The translations under genes were made by a program, and so were the position numbers. From Streptomyces sp. CC0208 (GTDB lineage Bacteria; Actinomycetota; Actinomycetes; Streptomycetales; Streptomycetaceae), in the NCBI RefSeq assembly GCF_003443735.1, contig NZ_CP031969.1:8680001-8744000 (forward strand): a stretch of DNA of 64,000 nucleotides, read 5' to 3'. Below, one piece after another: positions 8,767 to 17,272 of the stretch. The stretch's first letter is position 1. Every line of letters begins with the position of its first letter. Below the pieces are notes generated by a model. It worked only from the letters and a program-made list of their open reading frames with translations, was not told where the DNA came from and searched no databases.

Positions 8767-9318
8767 TTACTCGCCGGGTCTCAGGATGGCGCTCACGACC
8801 ACGTCGAAGAGGTGATCGGTGCGTGCGGCGAGTGACGGCTGATCGCTGAGCCACGCCAGCGAACCGGCCAGCGCGAACAGGTCGGTGCCGTCGATGTCGG
8901 TGCGTGCCAGGCCCTGCGCCTGGGCGCGGGTGAGGAGTTGGGTGCCGGCAGCGCGCATCGCGACGCACGAGGCGTGCAGCGCGGACTGTGGGTCCTCGAT
9001 GGCTGTGACCATCAGTGCCACGACGCCGCGGTAGTTGTGCGCGCAGGCGACGAAGTCGCGCAGCCACGAGGCCAGCGCGTCGTCGGGCTCCTTCGATGTT
9101 TCGAGGGCCGCCGCCTTCACCGCCAGTTCGTCGAAGCTCGTGCGGAGCAGGGCTTCGAGCAGCGCCTCGCGGGTGGGGAAGTGACGGATCAGCGTGGCGA
9201 GTCCCACCTCGGCCCTGCGTGCGATGTCGCGCAGCGACGCGTCGACGCCCTGCTCGGTGATGACGGCGCCCGCAACGGCGAGGAGGTGGTCGTGGTTCTT
9301 CCTGGCGTCGGCCCGCAT
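8767..9318 (-). CDS. TetR/AcrR family regulator
   Basis: A 183-residue regulator with helix-turn-helix DASLRDIARRAEVGLATLIRHFPTREALL and a SCO-type C-terminal domain. The chosen ATG follows AAGGGGAGCAG; the frame is open further upstream, but that part runs through the operator repeats and is not protein-like. It is divergent from a quinone-oxidoreductase-like gene, with a repeat-rich operator between them, a normal arrangement for a repressor controlling itself and that enzyme. Confidence 0.88.
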   Translation of the reverse strand: MRADARKNHDHLLAVAGAVITEQGVDASLRDIARRAEVGLATLIRHFPTREALLEALLRTSFDELAVKAAALETSKEPDDALASWLRDFVACAHNYRGVVALMVTAIEDPQSALHASCVAMRAAGTQLLTRAQAQGLARTDIDGTDLFALAGSLAWLSDQPSLAARTDHLFDVVVSAILRPGE

Positions 9319-9333
9319 CTGCTCCCCTTGACT

Positions 9334-9396
9334 ATCCGGATCAGCGATCCATATATTCGGATCAGTGGTCCGGATACCCGGATCGCTGATCCGGAT
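9334..9396. promoter_or_regulatory. Triple operator between divergent TetR and oxidoreductase genes
   Basis: Three related sites. ATCCGGATCAGCGATCC (9334-9350) and its exact reverse complement GGATCGCTGATCCGGAT (9380-9396) flank a middle copy TTCGGATCAGTGGTCCGGAT (9356-9375). All share CGGATC-type half sites. They fill the gap just upstream of both genes. Confidence 0.8.
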
Positions 9397-9430
9397 AAGC
9401 GTATCCCGCAGTGCGGGCAGGAGAAAAATG

Positions 9431-10453
9431 ATGTCGACAGACACGATGAGGGCCGTCCGTCTGCACGAGTTCGGCGGCCCTGAGGTGCTGCGTTACGAGG
9501 AGGTGCCGGTCCCCGCACCGGGCCCCGGAGAGGTGCTGGTGCGCGTGCACGCGGTGGGCCTCAATCCTCCCGACTGGTACGCCCGTGAGGGGATGCCCGA
9601 CGTACCGCCCGAGCTCAAGCCCCCGTTCGACCTCCCCCTGATCCCGGGGACCGACGTCTCGGGCGTCGTGGAAGCCGTCGCCACCGACGTCGACGCCTTC
9701 ACCGTGGGAGAAGAGGTGTTCGGTCTTGTGCGGTTCCCCGCCGCGCTTCAGGGCGGCGCGTACGCCGAGTACGTCACGGCGCCGGCCTCCGACCTCGCGC
9801 GCAAGCCGACTTCCGTCGACCATGTCCACGCCGCCGGTCTGCCCATGTCGGGGTTGACGGCGTGGCAGTTCCTGATCGAGCTCGGGCACGACCATCCCTC
9901 ACCGTTCCAGGCCGCGCAGCACCGCCCGATGGCGCTCGGTGCCGAGACCGCGGTGCTCGTCAACGGCGCTGCCGGTGGCGTGGGGCATCTCGCGCTCCAG
10001 CTGGCCAAGTGGAAGGGGGCCCACGTCATCGCCGTGGCCTCGGGCGCCCACGAGACGTTCCTGCGCGAACTCGGCGCCGACGAGTTCATCGACTACACCA
10101 AGGACCGCCCGGAAGAGGTCGCCCGGGACGTCGATCTCGTCCTGGACGCCGTCGGGGGCCCCGGCAGCAGGCGCTTCCTGCGGACCGTCAAGCGCGGCGG
10201 GGCCCTCTACCCGGTGTACTTCGGAGAGTTCGACGACGAGGAGAACGAGAAGCTGGGTGTCACCGTCACGGCCACCCAGGTCCGCTCGAACGGCGCGCAG
10301 CTCGCCGAACTGGCGAACCTGCTCGAGGCGGGCACCGTCCGCGTCGCGACAGACAGCACCTTTGCGCTCGCGGACGCCCGGGCGGCGCACGAACGGGCCG
10401 CCCGGGGGCACATCCGGGGCAAGATCGTGCTCACGGTCGCTCAGGACTCCTGA
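9431..10453 (+). CDS. NADP-dependent zinc-less alcohol dehydrogenase / quinone oxidoreductase family
   Basis: About 340 residues of the medium-chain dehydrogenase family. The N-terminal GroES-like part reads MRAVRLHEFGGPEVLRYEEV and GEVLVRVHAVGLNPPDWYAREG. The cofactor motif VNGAAGGVGHLALQLAKWKGAHV (split) is near residue 180. It lacks the zinc-binding Cys cluster, as in quinone oxidoreductases. Two adjacent ATGs exist (9428 and 9431); the second has better spacing to AGGAG. Probably controlled by the divergent TetR regulator. Substrate unknown; enone or quinone reduction is typical. Confidence 0.88.
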   Translation: MSTDTMRAVRLHEFGGPEVLRYEEVPVPAPGPGEVLVRVHAVGLNPPDWYAREGMPDVPPELKPPFDLPLIPGTDVSGVVEAVATDVDAFTVGEEVFGLVRFPAALQGGAYAEYVTAPASDLARKPTSVDHVHAAGLPMSGLTAWQFLIELGHDHPSPFQAAQHRPMALGAETAVLVNGAAGGVGHLALQLAKWKGAHVIAVASGAHETFLRELGADEFIDYTKDRPEEVARDVDLVLDAVGGPGSRRFLRTVKRGGALYPVYFGEFDDEENEKLGVTVTATQVRSNGAQLAELANLLEAGTVRVATDSTFALADARAAHERAARGHIRGKIVLTVAQDS

Positions 10454-10553
10454 GGAACGAGCCCTGGCCCGTGACCTCAGCGGAATAGCGGCGCCCGTAC
10501 CGCGTCCGGCATGACAAGCTGTGCTTCCCACTGTCCGGACCCAGGAGGTCACG

Positions 10554-10796
10554 ATGACCGCAGAAGCTGCATCCCCAGAAGGTTCGGAGCCGGCTGAGCC
10601 CGAGGCGTCCGCGCTCGCGCCCGACAGCGACGGCAACTACGACCTCAAACGAAAGTTCCGAGAAGCCTTGGCCCGCAAGCGCGGTGCGGAGGCGGACGCC
10701 GCCGACCTCGCCTCCAACCCCCACGCGTCAAAGATCCGCGGGACCCACGGCCCGGCTTCGAGCCAGCGGTCGTTCCGGCGCAAGAGCGGGGGCTGA
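10554..10796 (+). CDS. Small conserved actinobacterial protein (DUF5302-like)
   Basis: An 80-residue acidic-then-basic protein. The start (MTAEAASPEGSEP) is preceded by GGAGGTCACG. The C-terminal half reads YDLKRKFREALARKR and ends in a Lys/Arg/Ser tail. This composition and the tail fit the DUF5302 group common in Streptomyces; the family name is from memory. No function is known to me. It stands alone between larger genes. Confidence 0.7.
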   Translation: MTAEAASPEGSEPAEPEASALAPDSDGNYDLKRKFREALARKRGAEADAADLASNPHASKIRGTHGPASSQRSFRRKSGG

Positions 10797-10991
10797 GCCG
10801 GAGCGGTCCCGGACTCCGACCGCCCCGACCCCGCGCGAGGACCCCTGTGTCGTAGTCCGGGCCCGGCCCTCGGCAGACGGGGGCGGCGCGGGGCGGTGGA
10901 GTGGCCCCGCCGGATCTCCGGGCGCCCGGGGCGCTCGACGTCGCCGTGACCGCTTCCGGGCACCTCGCACCCCTGCCGGCTGAGGTGCCCG

Positions 10992-11142
10992 GACTTTTCC
11001 GACCGGTTCGACGTCGTCATCGGCACCGTCTCGGCACCGCACCACCTCGTCCCCTACCTGCGCCTGGTCGCCATGGACGGGACGCCCAGCCACCTCGGGC
11101 ATCTCGGATTCGTCACCGTGCGGCTGCGGATACGCCGTTGAA
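10992..11142 (+). pseudogene. Fragment of a zinc-type alcohol dehydrogenase
   Basis: The frame from 10992 reads FDVVIGTVSAPHHLVPYLRL and then VAMDGTPSHLG, close to the cofactor-domain segment of YahK/AdhA-type alcohol dehydrogenases. A frameshift follows at about 11100, and nothing recognisable precedes it. It is a remnant of at most 50 codons. The rest of the 377-base gap (10797-11173) shows nothing else. Confidence 0.45.
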
Positions 11143-11173
11143 CGACGGGTCACCGCCGCATAGGTTCCGGCGT

Positions 11174-12052
11174 ATGACGAACGTACGGATCGGTGTGATG
11201 TACGACCGCGACTGGGCCCCGGAAGGGCTGCCCGAGTTCGCGCGGCAGGCCGAGGCGATCGGCCTGGACGACCTGTGGGTGGTCGAGGACCTCGGGTGGA
11301 ACGGCGGGGTGTCGGCGGCGGCCGTGGCGCTGGGAGCCACGCAACACATCAGGGTCGGCATCGGCATCGCGCCCGCCCCGCTGCGCAGCCCGGCGCTCCT
11401 GGCGATGGAACTGGCCACGCTGGCACGGGTGTTCCCCGGGCGGCTGGTGGCCGGGATCGGGCACGGAGTGCAGGAGTGGATGGCCCAGGTGGGCGCCGCG
11501 GCCCGCTCTCCGCTGGCCCTGCTGGACGAGACCATCACCTCGGTGCGCGCGCTGCTGCGCGGAGAACGGGTGGAACTGAAGGGCCGCGAAGTCCGCCTGG
11601 ACGGTGTCCAGTTGACACACCCCCCGGCCGAGGCCCCGCCGGTGGTCGCGGGCGTGGTGCGCCCGCGCTCCCTGGAGCTGTCCGGACGGGTCGCGGACGG
11701 CACCGTGATCACTGAGGGCCACGGCCCGCACGACCTGGAGAACGCCCGCGAGCTGATCGCCAAGGGCGGCGCCGCCTCCGACCACACCCTGACGGTCTTC
11801 GCCTTCGCCTGCGTAGGTGACGACGTCGACGAGGTGACCCGCGCCCTGCACCCGCACATCGAGGGCCACGCCGCCTGGCTCGGCCGTCCGCCGCACGAGG
11901 TGTTCACCGTCTCGGGTCCCGCCACCCAGGCCGCCGGGCACATCCGCGAACTGGCGGCGGCCGGCGCGGACACGGTCGTCCTGCGGATCGCCGGCCCGGA
12001 TCCGCTGCGGCAGCTGAAGGCCGTACTGGAGGCGGTCGGGCAGCAGAACTGA
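11174..12052 (+). CDS. LLM class flavin-dependent oxidoreductase
   Basis: A 292-residue luciferase-like monooxygenase. It starts MTNVRIGVMYDRDWAPEGL, with the TIM-barrel features LDDLWVVEDLGWNGG, GIGIAPAPLRSP and GHGVQEWMAQVGA. Length and motifs fit F420- or FMN-dependent members. The ribosome binding site is weak. No partner reductase is adjacent. Substrate unknown. Confidence 0.85.
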   Translation: MTNVRIGVMYDRDWAPEGLPEFARQAEAIGLDDLWVVEDLGWNGGVSAAAVALGATQHIRVGIGIAPAPLRSPALLAMELATLARVFPGRLVAGIGHGVQEWMAQVGAAARSPLALLDETITSVRALLRGERVELKGREVRLDGVQLTHPPAEAPPVVAGVVRPRSLELSGRVADGTVITEGHGPHDLENARELIAKGGAASDHTLTVFAFACVGDDVDEVTRALHPHIEGHAAWLGRPPHEVFTVSGPATQAAGHIRELAAAGADTVVLRIAGPDPLRQLKAVLEAVGQQN

Positions 12053-12308
12053 AGGCCGGGGATCGCGGTCCGTCACGGAGTCCCCTGAACACGCGCTTCT
12101 CGGTGATGCCGGGATCCGCGTCGAGGTACTGGGGTGTCACCGCCTCGCACCCCTGTCTCGGGCTGCCGCCGACGCACGGGCCTCTCCAGCATGGCCGTGA
12201 TCCGCGTGCCGCAGGGGGCACGGGGCGGAGCGCCGACGGCACCGCCCGTTCGGCGCGGCGCGGTGGGGCATGCTGGTATCCATGGGCGTCGGGCCGGGAG
12301 GTGCACGG

Positions 12309-12869
12309 ATGCGAGGGTGGGCCGGGGGGTGGGTGATCGCGGGGGCGGTCGTCCTGGTGGCGTGCGGCGGCTCCTCCGAAGGACCGTCCGGGGGCGGCTC
12401 TCCGCCGCCGTCGGCCGGTGCGTCGACGTCCGCGTCCGGGGCACCCTCCACCAGCTCGTCCGCGACACCGAGCGCGAGCCCGACCGGGCGAAGCCCGTCC
12501 GCTTCAGCCTCCGTACCCTCATCCCCGAAGAGCTGTGACAGCGGGCAGGTGGAGGTCACCGTGGCCCCCGGTGATCCGGTCCGGCAGCAGGTGTGCGTGC
12601 GCCCCGGGACCGTGGTGTCGCTTGTCCTGCGCCCTCGCACGGACGGCAAACGGTGGACCGCCCTGCGCAGCTCCGCGCCGGTCTTCGTCCTGCCGTCCGG
12701 CTGGCAGCTGGGCGCGGACGGCACCGCGCGGGCCTCGCTGCGCTGCGCGGGGACGCGAGGCGGTGTTGCCGACATCACCGTCCTGGCGAAGGAACCGGAC
12801 CTGGCGGGCGCGGGCAGTGTGGCCTTCACGTTGCAGGTGAACGTGGTGCCGCACACGACGGCGGGGTGA
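12309..12869 (+). CDS. Putative secreted lipoprotein
   Basis: 186 residues. The start follows GGGAGGTGCACGG. A short signal peptide ends in the lipobox LVAC at about residue 20, followed by a Gly/Ser/Pro/Thr-rich linker to about residue 75 and then a compact domain with two Cys (SCDSGQ, QQVCVRPG) and a later Cys (LRCAGTR). The layout suggests a membrane-anchored extracellular protein on a flexible stalk. No known domain was recognised. Confidence 0.72.
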   Translation: MRGWAGGWVIAGAVVLVACGGSSEGPSGGGSPPPSAGASTSASGAPSTSSSATPSASPTGRSPSASASVPSSPKSCDSGQVEVTVAPGDPVRQQVCVRPGTVVSLVLRPRTDGKRWTALRSSAPVFVLPSGWQLGADGTARASLRCAGTRGGVADITVLAKEPDLAGAGSVAFTLQVNVVPHTTAG

Positions 12870-12891
12870 CCCCGGAAACCGGGATCACCCC
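12863..12891 (+). terminator. Stem-loop at the end of the lipoprotein gene
   Basis: GGGGTGACCCCGG, loop AAA, CCGGGATCACCCC: 13-bp arms with one mismatch. The stop codon of the lipoprotein gene lies inside the stem. No T-run follows, as is common in Streptomyces. Confidence 0.5.
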
Positions 12892-12913
12892 TTCACCGCG
12901 ACCATCGCGACAC

Positions 12914-12943
12914 CGCTGGTGTCTCAGTCGCTGGTGTCTCAGT
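12914..12943. repeat. Tandem 15-bp duplication
   Basis: CGCTGGTGTCTCAGT occurs twice head to tail. The second copy overlaps the stop codon of the minus-strand propeller gene, so the duplication lies in its 3' end. Confidence 0.8.
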
Positions 12944-15593
12944 CGCAGTCGCGCACCCTGATCGTGTAGATGCCGCGGCCGTGGGTGGCCGCGTACAGCG
13001 TGCGCCCGTCGGGGCTCAGCTTCACCTGGAGCACGGCGACGGCCGGCAGCGAGCCGACGCGCTGCCAACTCGTACGGCCGGGCGCGCGATAGACGACGCC
13101 GAGGTCGGTGCCGACGACGAGGCCGCCGTTCGGCGTGACGACCGCGGAGTCGGCCGGCACGTCGGGGAAGTTCTTCGAGATGTCCTTCCAGGTCGTGCCG
13201 CCGTCCTTGGACTCGAAGACGTGGCCGACGCCGGCACCCGGGCCCTCGGTCCACTGCCGGGAGAACCCGTTGACCGTGAGGTAGACGTGGGCGGCGTTCT
13301 TCGGGTCGATGGCGAAGCCGCTGAGGTAGCGGTTGGGTACGGTGCCGTCCGCGCCGGTGGCCGGCAGGGCGATGTCGTGCCAGCCGGTGCCGTCGGCGTT
13401 CCCGACGGAGATGCCGCGGGCGAAGCCCTGGTTGTTGCAGGGACCGCACCAGGCCGCGTACACCTTGCCACCCGAGGCGGCGACGGCGGTCGCGGTGTGG
13501 CCGGCGCCGAGGTCGTACACGCTCTTCCACTCGTCTCCGCTGCGGATGGCGTAGCCGTGGGTCTGCACCCAGACGTGACGGCCGCCGGCGATCCAGGTGG
13601 AGCTGTTCTTCGCGTCGGCCGCGAGCGGTGCGATGAAGCGTGCCTCGCCGGTGGCGTTGTCGGGCGGGGCGACGCCGTACGACGTGGCCTTGCTCGGGTC
13701 GTCGATCCAACTGCCGTCGTTGACGGCGCAGTTCTGGGTCACCTGGATGGCGAGATAGACGTACTCCTCGGCGATGTTGCAGCCGTTGGCGGGGTCAGTG
13801 AGGGTGTCGCCGCCGTCGCCGCCGAAGTTGGAGCCCATCACCTTGTCGTTGCTGCGCAGGACGGACTGGCCGTTGTCCTGCAGACCGCCGGTGACGGAGA
13901 CGCCGCCGTGGTCCAGGTCCTTGCCGACACCGACCGAGTAGTACTGAAGGGTGTCGATGGTGCCGTCGTTGAGCGAGGTCCAGTCGGTGGCGTGCCCGGA
14001 GGAGTCCTGGGAGCCGTTGACAGGGCGCTTGTAGACGCCTCCGTCGTTGCCCGCGTACACGAAGCTCTTGCCGTGGTAGCGGCCGATCGCGACGCCGTGC
14101 TGGTCGGAGTGGGTGGTCGGGTTGCAGTCACCGCTCTGCTTGGCCGGGTCGATGCTCCAGCAGGGGAAACCGAAGTTCCAGTACGGGCCGACGGTCGACC
14201 AGCTGGCCCCGCCGTTCTTGGTCTCGTAGACCTCCTCCAGGCCCGCGTACACGTGCTCGGGGTCGGCCGGGTCGACGGTGAGGAACTGGTTGTACCAGGC
14301 CTGCACGCCGGGCATGTAACCCGGGGAGGTCAGCGCCGAGCCGGAGGCGGCCAGGCCCTGGTAGTCGGCGATCTTCGTCCAGGGGCCGCCGGGAGAGCCG
14401 GACTTGGAGACGTAGATGCCCTCCAGACCGCTGTCAGGGTTGGTGTTCAGCTGCTCCGGCGACTGGTCGATGGCGTAGTAGCGCGAGCCGTCGGCGGAGC
14501 GGGCGAAGGTGACGCTGCCGACGTTGTCCGCGTCGGTCGGCAGGTCACCGAAGCCGCTGGTGATCCTGGTCCAGGTGCCGTTCACCTTGGTGTAGAAGCC
14601 GTTGTATTCGTCACCGCTGCGCCAGCCGACCGCGAGCACCACCTTGGCGGGGTTCTTCGGGTCGATCGCGATGTCGTTGGTGATGTTCTTGTACGCGGCG
14701 TCGGGGTCGTCGGCCTTCGAACCGCCGGGAAGATAGTCGGGGTTGGGCGCGTACTCCAGCTTCCAGGCGCCGCTGAGCTTCTTCGTGGAGTGACTCCACA
14801 CGCCCTCGCTGGTCGCCGCCCACACCTTGCCGCCGCCGAAGCGCAGCTGGCGGATGGTGGTGGACTCCAGTTCGTGGCCGCCGACCCGGCTGCGTGTGGA
14901 GAACGTGCCGTGGTGCGGGTCGGACAGGACATAGACACCGCTGCCGAGGTAGGCGTCCGCGTTGGTGGTCGCTTCGCCGGTACCCAGCCACAGCCGTCCG
15001 CCGCTGTCGAGCGTGAGCGCGCCGGTCGACTGTGAGGGAAGCCGGTCGCTGATGGGCTGCCAGTGTCCACCGCCGCTGCGGGACCGCCACACCCCGCCAC
15101 CGGCGCTGCCCGCGTACACGTACCCGTCGTCATCGGCGGCCACCGCGGCCATCCGGCCGGTGACATTGCCCGAGCCACCGCTGGAGTTGGAGTCGATGTC
15201 GCGATAGCGCGGGTCGTCGGAGTTGTACGGCAGGTCGGTGACGTTGCGCCAACTGCCGCCGGTCCTGGGCAGTTTGGTGAGGCTGCTCCATGCGGCCCCG
15301 TACGCCCCCGGGGCGACGATGCCGGGCGAGGTGCGGGCCTCGGCGTACTGGTCCGCGCCCTCGGCGATCTCGTCGGCCTCGTTGCCGTCGTCGCCGTCGT
15401 CCTCCTTCGTCTTCGGGCTCATGGCACCCACCGACTGCTGCCGCTCAGCGGCGAGTTGGGCGAGGGCGCGAGCCCCGAAGGGGCTGCTGTCGTGTCGGCC
15501 GGGCGCGGCGCTCGCGGGTAGCGCGATGAGCCCGGCGGTTGCGGTGATGGCGCAGGTCGTGAGCCATCGTCTTCTGCGAGTTGGTGCTGACAC
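12939..15593 (-). CDS. Large secreted BNR/VPS10-type beta-propeller protein
   Basis: 884 residues from a GTG start placed 5 bases after GGGAGG; the frame is open upstream but not protein-like. The signal peptide reads RRRRWLTTCAITATAGLIALPASA. The mature chain has an acidic linker (DDGDDGNEADE) and then many propeller blades with Asp-box-like SxDGGxTW patterns (SGGGHWQPIS, ESKDGGTTWKDIS) and GTDLGVVYR near the C-terminus. Related proteins include sialidase-like and GH74-like enzymes, but I cannot identify catalytic residues. The protein ends in RVRDCD. It is likely extracellular, either a hydrolase or a binding protein. Confidence 0.75.
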   Translation of the reverse strand: MSAPTRRRRWLTTCAITATAGLIALPASAAPGRHDSSPFGARALAQLAAERQQSVGAMSPKTKEDDGDDGNEADEIAEGADQYAEARTSPGIVAPGAYGAAWSSLTKLPRTGGSWRNVTDLPYNSDDPRYRDIDSNSSGGSGNVTGRMAAVAADDDGYVYAGSAGGGVWRSRSGGGHWQPISDRLPSQSTGALTLDSGGRLWLGTGEATTNADAYLGSGVYVLSDPHHGTFSTRSRVGGHELESTTIRQLRFGGGKVWAATSEGVWSHSTKKLSGAWKLEYAPNPDYLPGGSKADDPDAAYKNITNDIAIDPKNPAKVVLAVGWRSGDEYNGFYTKVNGTWTRITSGFGDLPTDADNVGSVTFARSADGSRYYAIDQSPEQLNTNPDSGLEGIYVSKSGSPGGPWTKIADYQGLAASGSALTSPGYMPGVQAWYNQFLTVDPADPEHVYAGLEEVYETKNGGASWSTVGPYWNFGFPCWSIDPAKQSGDCNPTTHSDQHGVAIGRYHGKSFVYAGNDGGVYKRPVNGSQDSSGHATDWTSLNDGTIDTLQYYSVGVGKDLDHGGVSVTGGLQDNGQSVLRSNDKVMGSNFGGDGGDTLTDPANGCNIAEEYVYLAIQVTQNCAVNDGSWIDDPSKATSYGVAPPDNATGEARFIAPLAADAKNSSTWIAGGRHVWVQTHGYAIRSGDEWKSVYDLGAGHTATAVAASGGKVYAAWCGPCNNQGFARGISVGNADGTGWHDIALPATGADGTVPNRYLSGFAIDPKNAAHVYLTVNGFSRQWTEGPGAGVGHVFESKDGGTTWKDISKNFPDVPADSAVVTPNGGLVVGTDLGVVYRAPGRTSWQRVGSLPAVAVLQVKLSPDGRTLYAATHGRGIYTIRVRDCD

Positions 15594-15689
15594 CAGGTCC
15601 TCCCGAGCGGGCGGTGATACAGCCGTCGGTGGAGACCCGACCACGCGCGGGACGGAGCATTCGGGGGTTTGGCAAGTCTTTGACCAGAA

Positions 15690-16110
15690 CCTGCCACTTG
15701 CGTGCGCAGCTGGAGCGTCGGGGCTTTTCCATGCTGCTGTACGTCGACCGCTCCTTGCACAGGGTGTCGAAGTCCGTGGCCCGTAGCGGCTGTTCGGCAG
15801 AGGACACCGGCGGTCCGCGGCACGGGCGGGAGTCCCCGACGGACGCCGGCAAAGTCGATGGGCGCGCGGAACTGGCCCAGTCGCCACTGTCCGGCGGACT
15901 GCCAGCGCATCCTGCAACTCTCGCCGGAGCGGAACCGGCTCGGTCAAGGACCCTTGACGTGCCAGGAGATGGCCGCCTGTTTCGGCCTGGACCGCGCGCC
16001 GTGAAAGGCCCGAGCGCTGCGGTCGAGGCGAAGCGCCTGGTGGTCCGGGGCAGGTTGGTCGAGTCGGCGTCGGGCCGGTTCACGCTCGCGCAGGACGCTG
16101 CCGGGCAAGG
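15690..16110 (+). pseudogene. Decayed small helix-turn-helix-like protein
   Basis: Three pieces in two frames line up in protein order: LRAQLERRGFSMLLYVDRSL (about 15690-15750), then LSPERNRLGQGPLTCQEMA (about 15920-15980), then EAKRLVVRGRLVESASGRF (about 16025-16085). The last two resemble a helix-turn-helix seen in small Streptomyces proteins near transposases. Frameshifts separate the pieces. A low-complexity Ala/Gln-rich reading follows to 16335. Identity is uncertain. Confidence 0.4.
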
Positions 16111-16341
16111 CGGCGGTCATGAGCGTCGTCATCGACCGGTAGACGATCGCCTCGGCACCGGCTGTGGAGCGCTCGACCAGGTCGAGGAATCCGTCGCGGA
16201 GTCGGCCGAGTCGGCCGGGACGGCCAGGAAGACGACCGCGTCCGCGCAGCACGCGGCCCAGTCGGCAGCCCGCTCGGCGCAGGCCGCGCAGCACTCCGCC
16301 GGGGTCGCGCGTGGGTGCGCCGCGCAGGCGGACCAGTCCGC

Positions 16342-16590
16342 CTCCCAGGCGAAGCGGGCCGCGACCCCTCCGCCCTGCGCATGGCGCTCCGTGTCAACCC
16401 CCGGCTGACCGGCGCGAGGACCGAGCCGGGCGGCCGGATGCCCGCAGCGGGCACCCTCGCCCAGTACGTCGACTACGCGCGGGCCGCCGTGGATGCGGGC
16501 GCACGGGCGTGCGGGCGCGCACGAGCTGTTCGTGGACTGCGGGCGGACAGTCGTCTCCCTTGCCGAACGGGTCGGCCCGCCGGTCTGTCA
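16342..16590 (+). pseudogene. C-terminal remnant of an LLM-type oxidoreductase
   Basis: The frame at 16342 reads EAGRDPSALRMALRVNPR and GTLAQYVDYARAAVDAG, then shifts at about 16495 to AGAHELFVDCGRTVVSLAER. These are the last helices of F420-dependent luciferase-like proteins. A small duplication around GCG-GGC repeats appears to cause the shift. No N-terminal part is present. Confidence 0.55.
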
Positions 16591-17169
16591 TGAAGTCCCG
16601 AGGCCGTTGAGGAGGGTGTCGACGACGACGTCCGCCCCCTGTCCCGCGCTCAGTTCCGGCAGTTGGCGGGAGACCAGGTGCATGAGCTGGGGGAGCAGCA
16701 CGCTCGCCCAGCCCTGCGGCAGACCGGAGCGCAGCAGGCCTTCGTCCGTGGCACGTCGCAGGAAGGTGTCGACCTCCTCGACGGCCGCATCGCGCCGGGC
16801 GTGGACGCTGTGGTCGGTGAGCATGCGGGCGAGGTCGACCGGCCAGGTGCGGTTGACGGTGATGATGTTCTCGACGTAGCGGTGCAGGGCGACGGCGACG
16901 GGTGCCTCGCGGAGCCGCGCGTCTTCGATGGCGTGCTCGATGGCGGTGAGACGGGCTTCGTAGATGGCCGCCAGGAGGTCTTCGCGGGAGGCGAAGCGGC
17001 GGTAGACGGTCCGCCGGTCGACCCCCGCTTCGGCCGCGATGCTCGCGATGCTCGCGCCGGGGTCGGCGGCGAGCATGCGGGCGCCTGTGGTCAGGACGGC
17101 TTCGAGATTGCGCGCTGCATCGGCTCTCACCGCACTGATTCTAGTGGCGAGATGTGATGCCTGAGACAT
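16588..17169 (-). CDS. TetR/AcrR family regulator
   Basis: A 193-residue regulator. The helix-turn-helix is ASIASIAAEAGVDRRTVYRRF, and the C-terminal domain is typical of SCO-type TetR proteins. ATG at 17169 has GAGAGG upstream; a GTG 14 codons in is an alternative. It is divergent from a DHA2-type drug pump, the classical repressor-pump arrangement. The promoter between them carries an element that recurs before the aldehyde dehydrogenase at 22809. Confidence 0.88.
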   Translation of the reverse strand: MSQASHLATRISAVRADAARNLEAVLTTGARMLAADPGASIASIAAEAGVDRRTVYRRFASREDLLAAIYEARLTAIEHAIEDARLREAPVAVALHRYVENIITVNRTWPVDLARMLTDHSVHARRDAAVEEVDTFLRRATDEGLLRSGLPQGWASVLLPQLMHLVSRQLPELSAGQGADVVVDTLLNGLGTS

Positions 17170-17202
17170 CTAGCGCCTCTCGGGAGTAGAAGGCTCCTCT
17201 CT

Positions 17203-17223
17203 AAGTGCTACATTCTAGTGACA
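17203..17223. promoter_or_regulatory. Shared promoter/operator element, copy 1
   Basis: AAGTGCTACATT, two bases, AGTGACA. Nineteen of 21 bases match a copy at 22726-22746. TGCTACATT resembles an extended -10 (TACATT at 17209-17214). Next to it, TGACAG-AAAGAT-CTGTTA (17219-17236) is an imperfect inverted repeat that could be the TetR site. Confidence 0.65.
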
Positions 17224-17272
17224 GAAAGATCTGTTAGTGCCAGATTGATGAGTCTCTAGAAGGGTGCTTCCG

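Noticed and set aside
12981..15035. 684-codon plus-strand frame opposite the large propeller
   Set aside because: Val/Gly/Asp-rich shadow; the minus strand has signal peptide, start site and propeller motifs.
16170..16335. Ala/Gln/Ser-rich reading that looks like a coiled coil
   Set aside because: Low complexity in a decayed region with no start or conserved ends.
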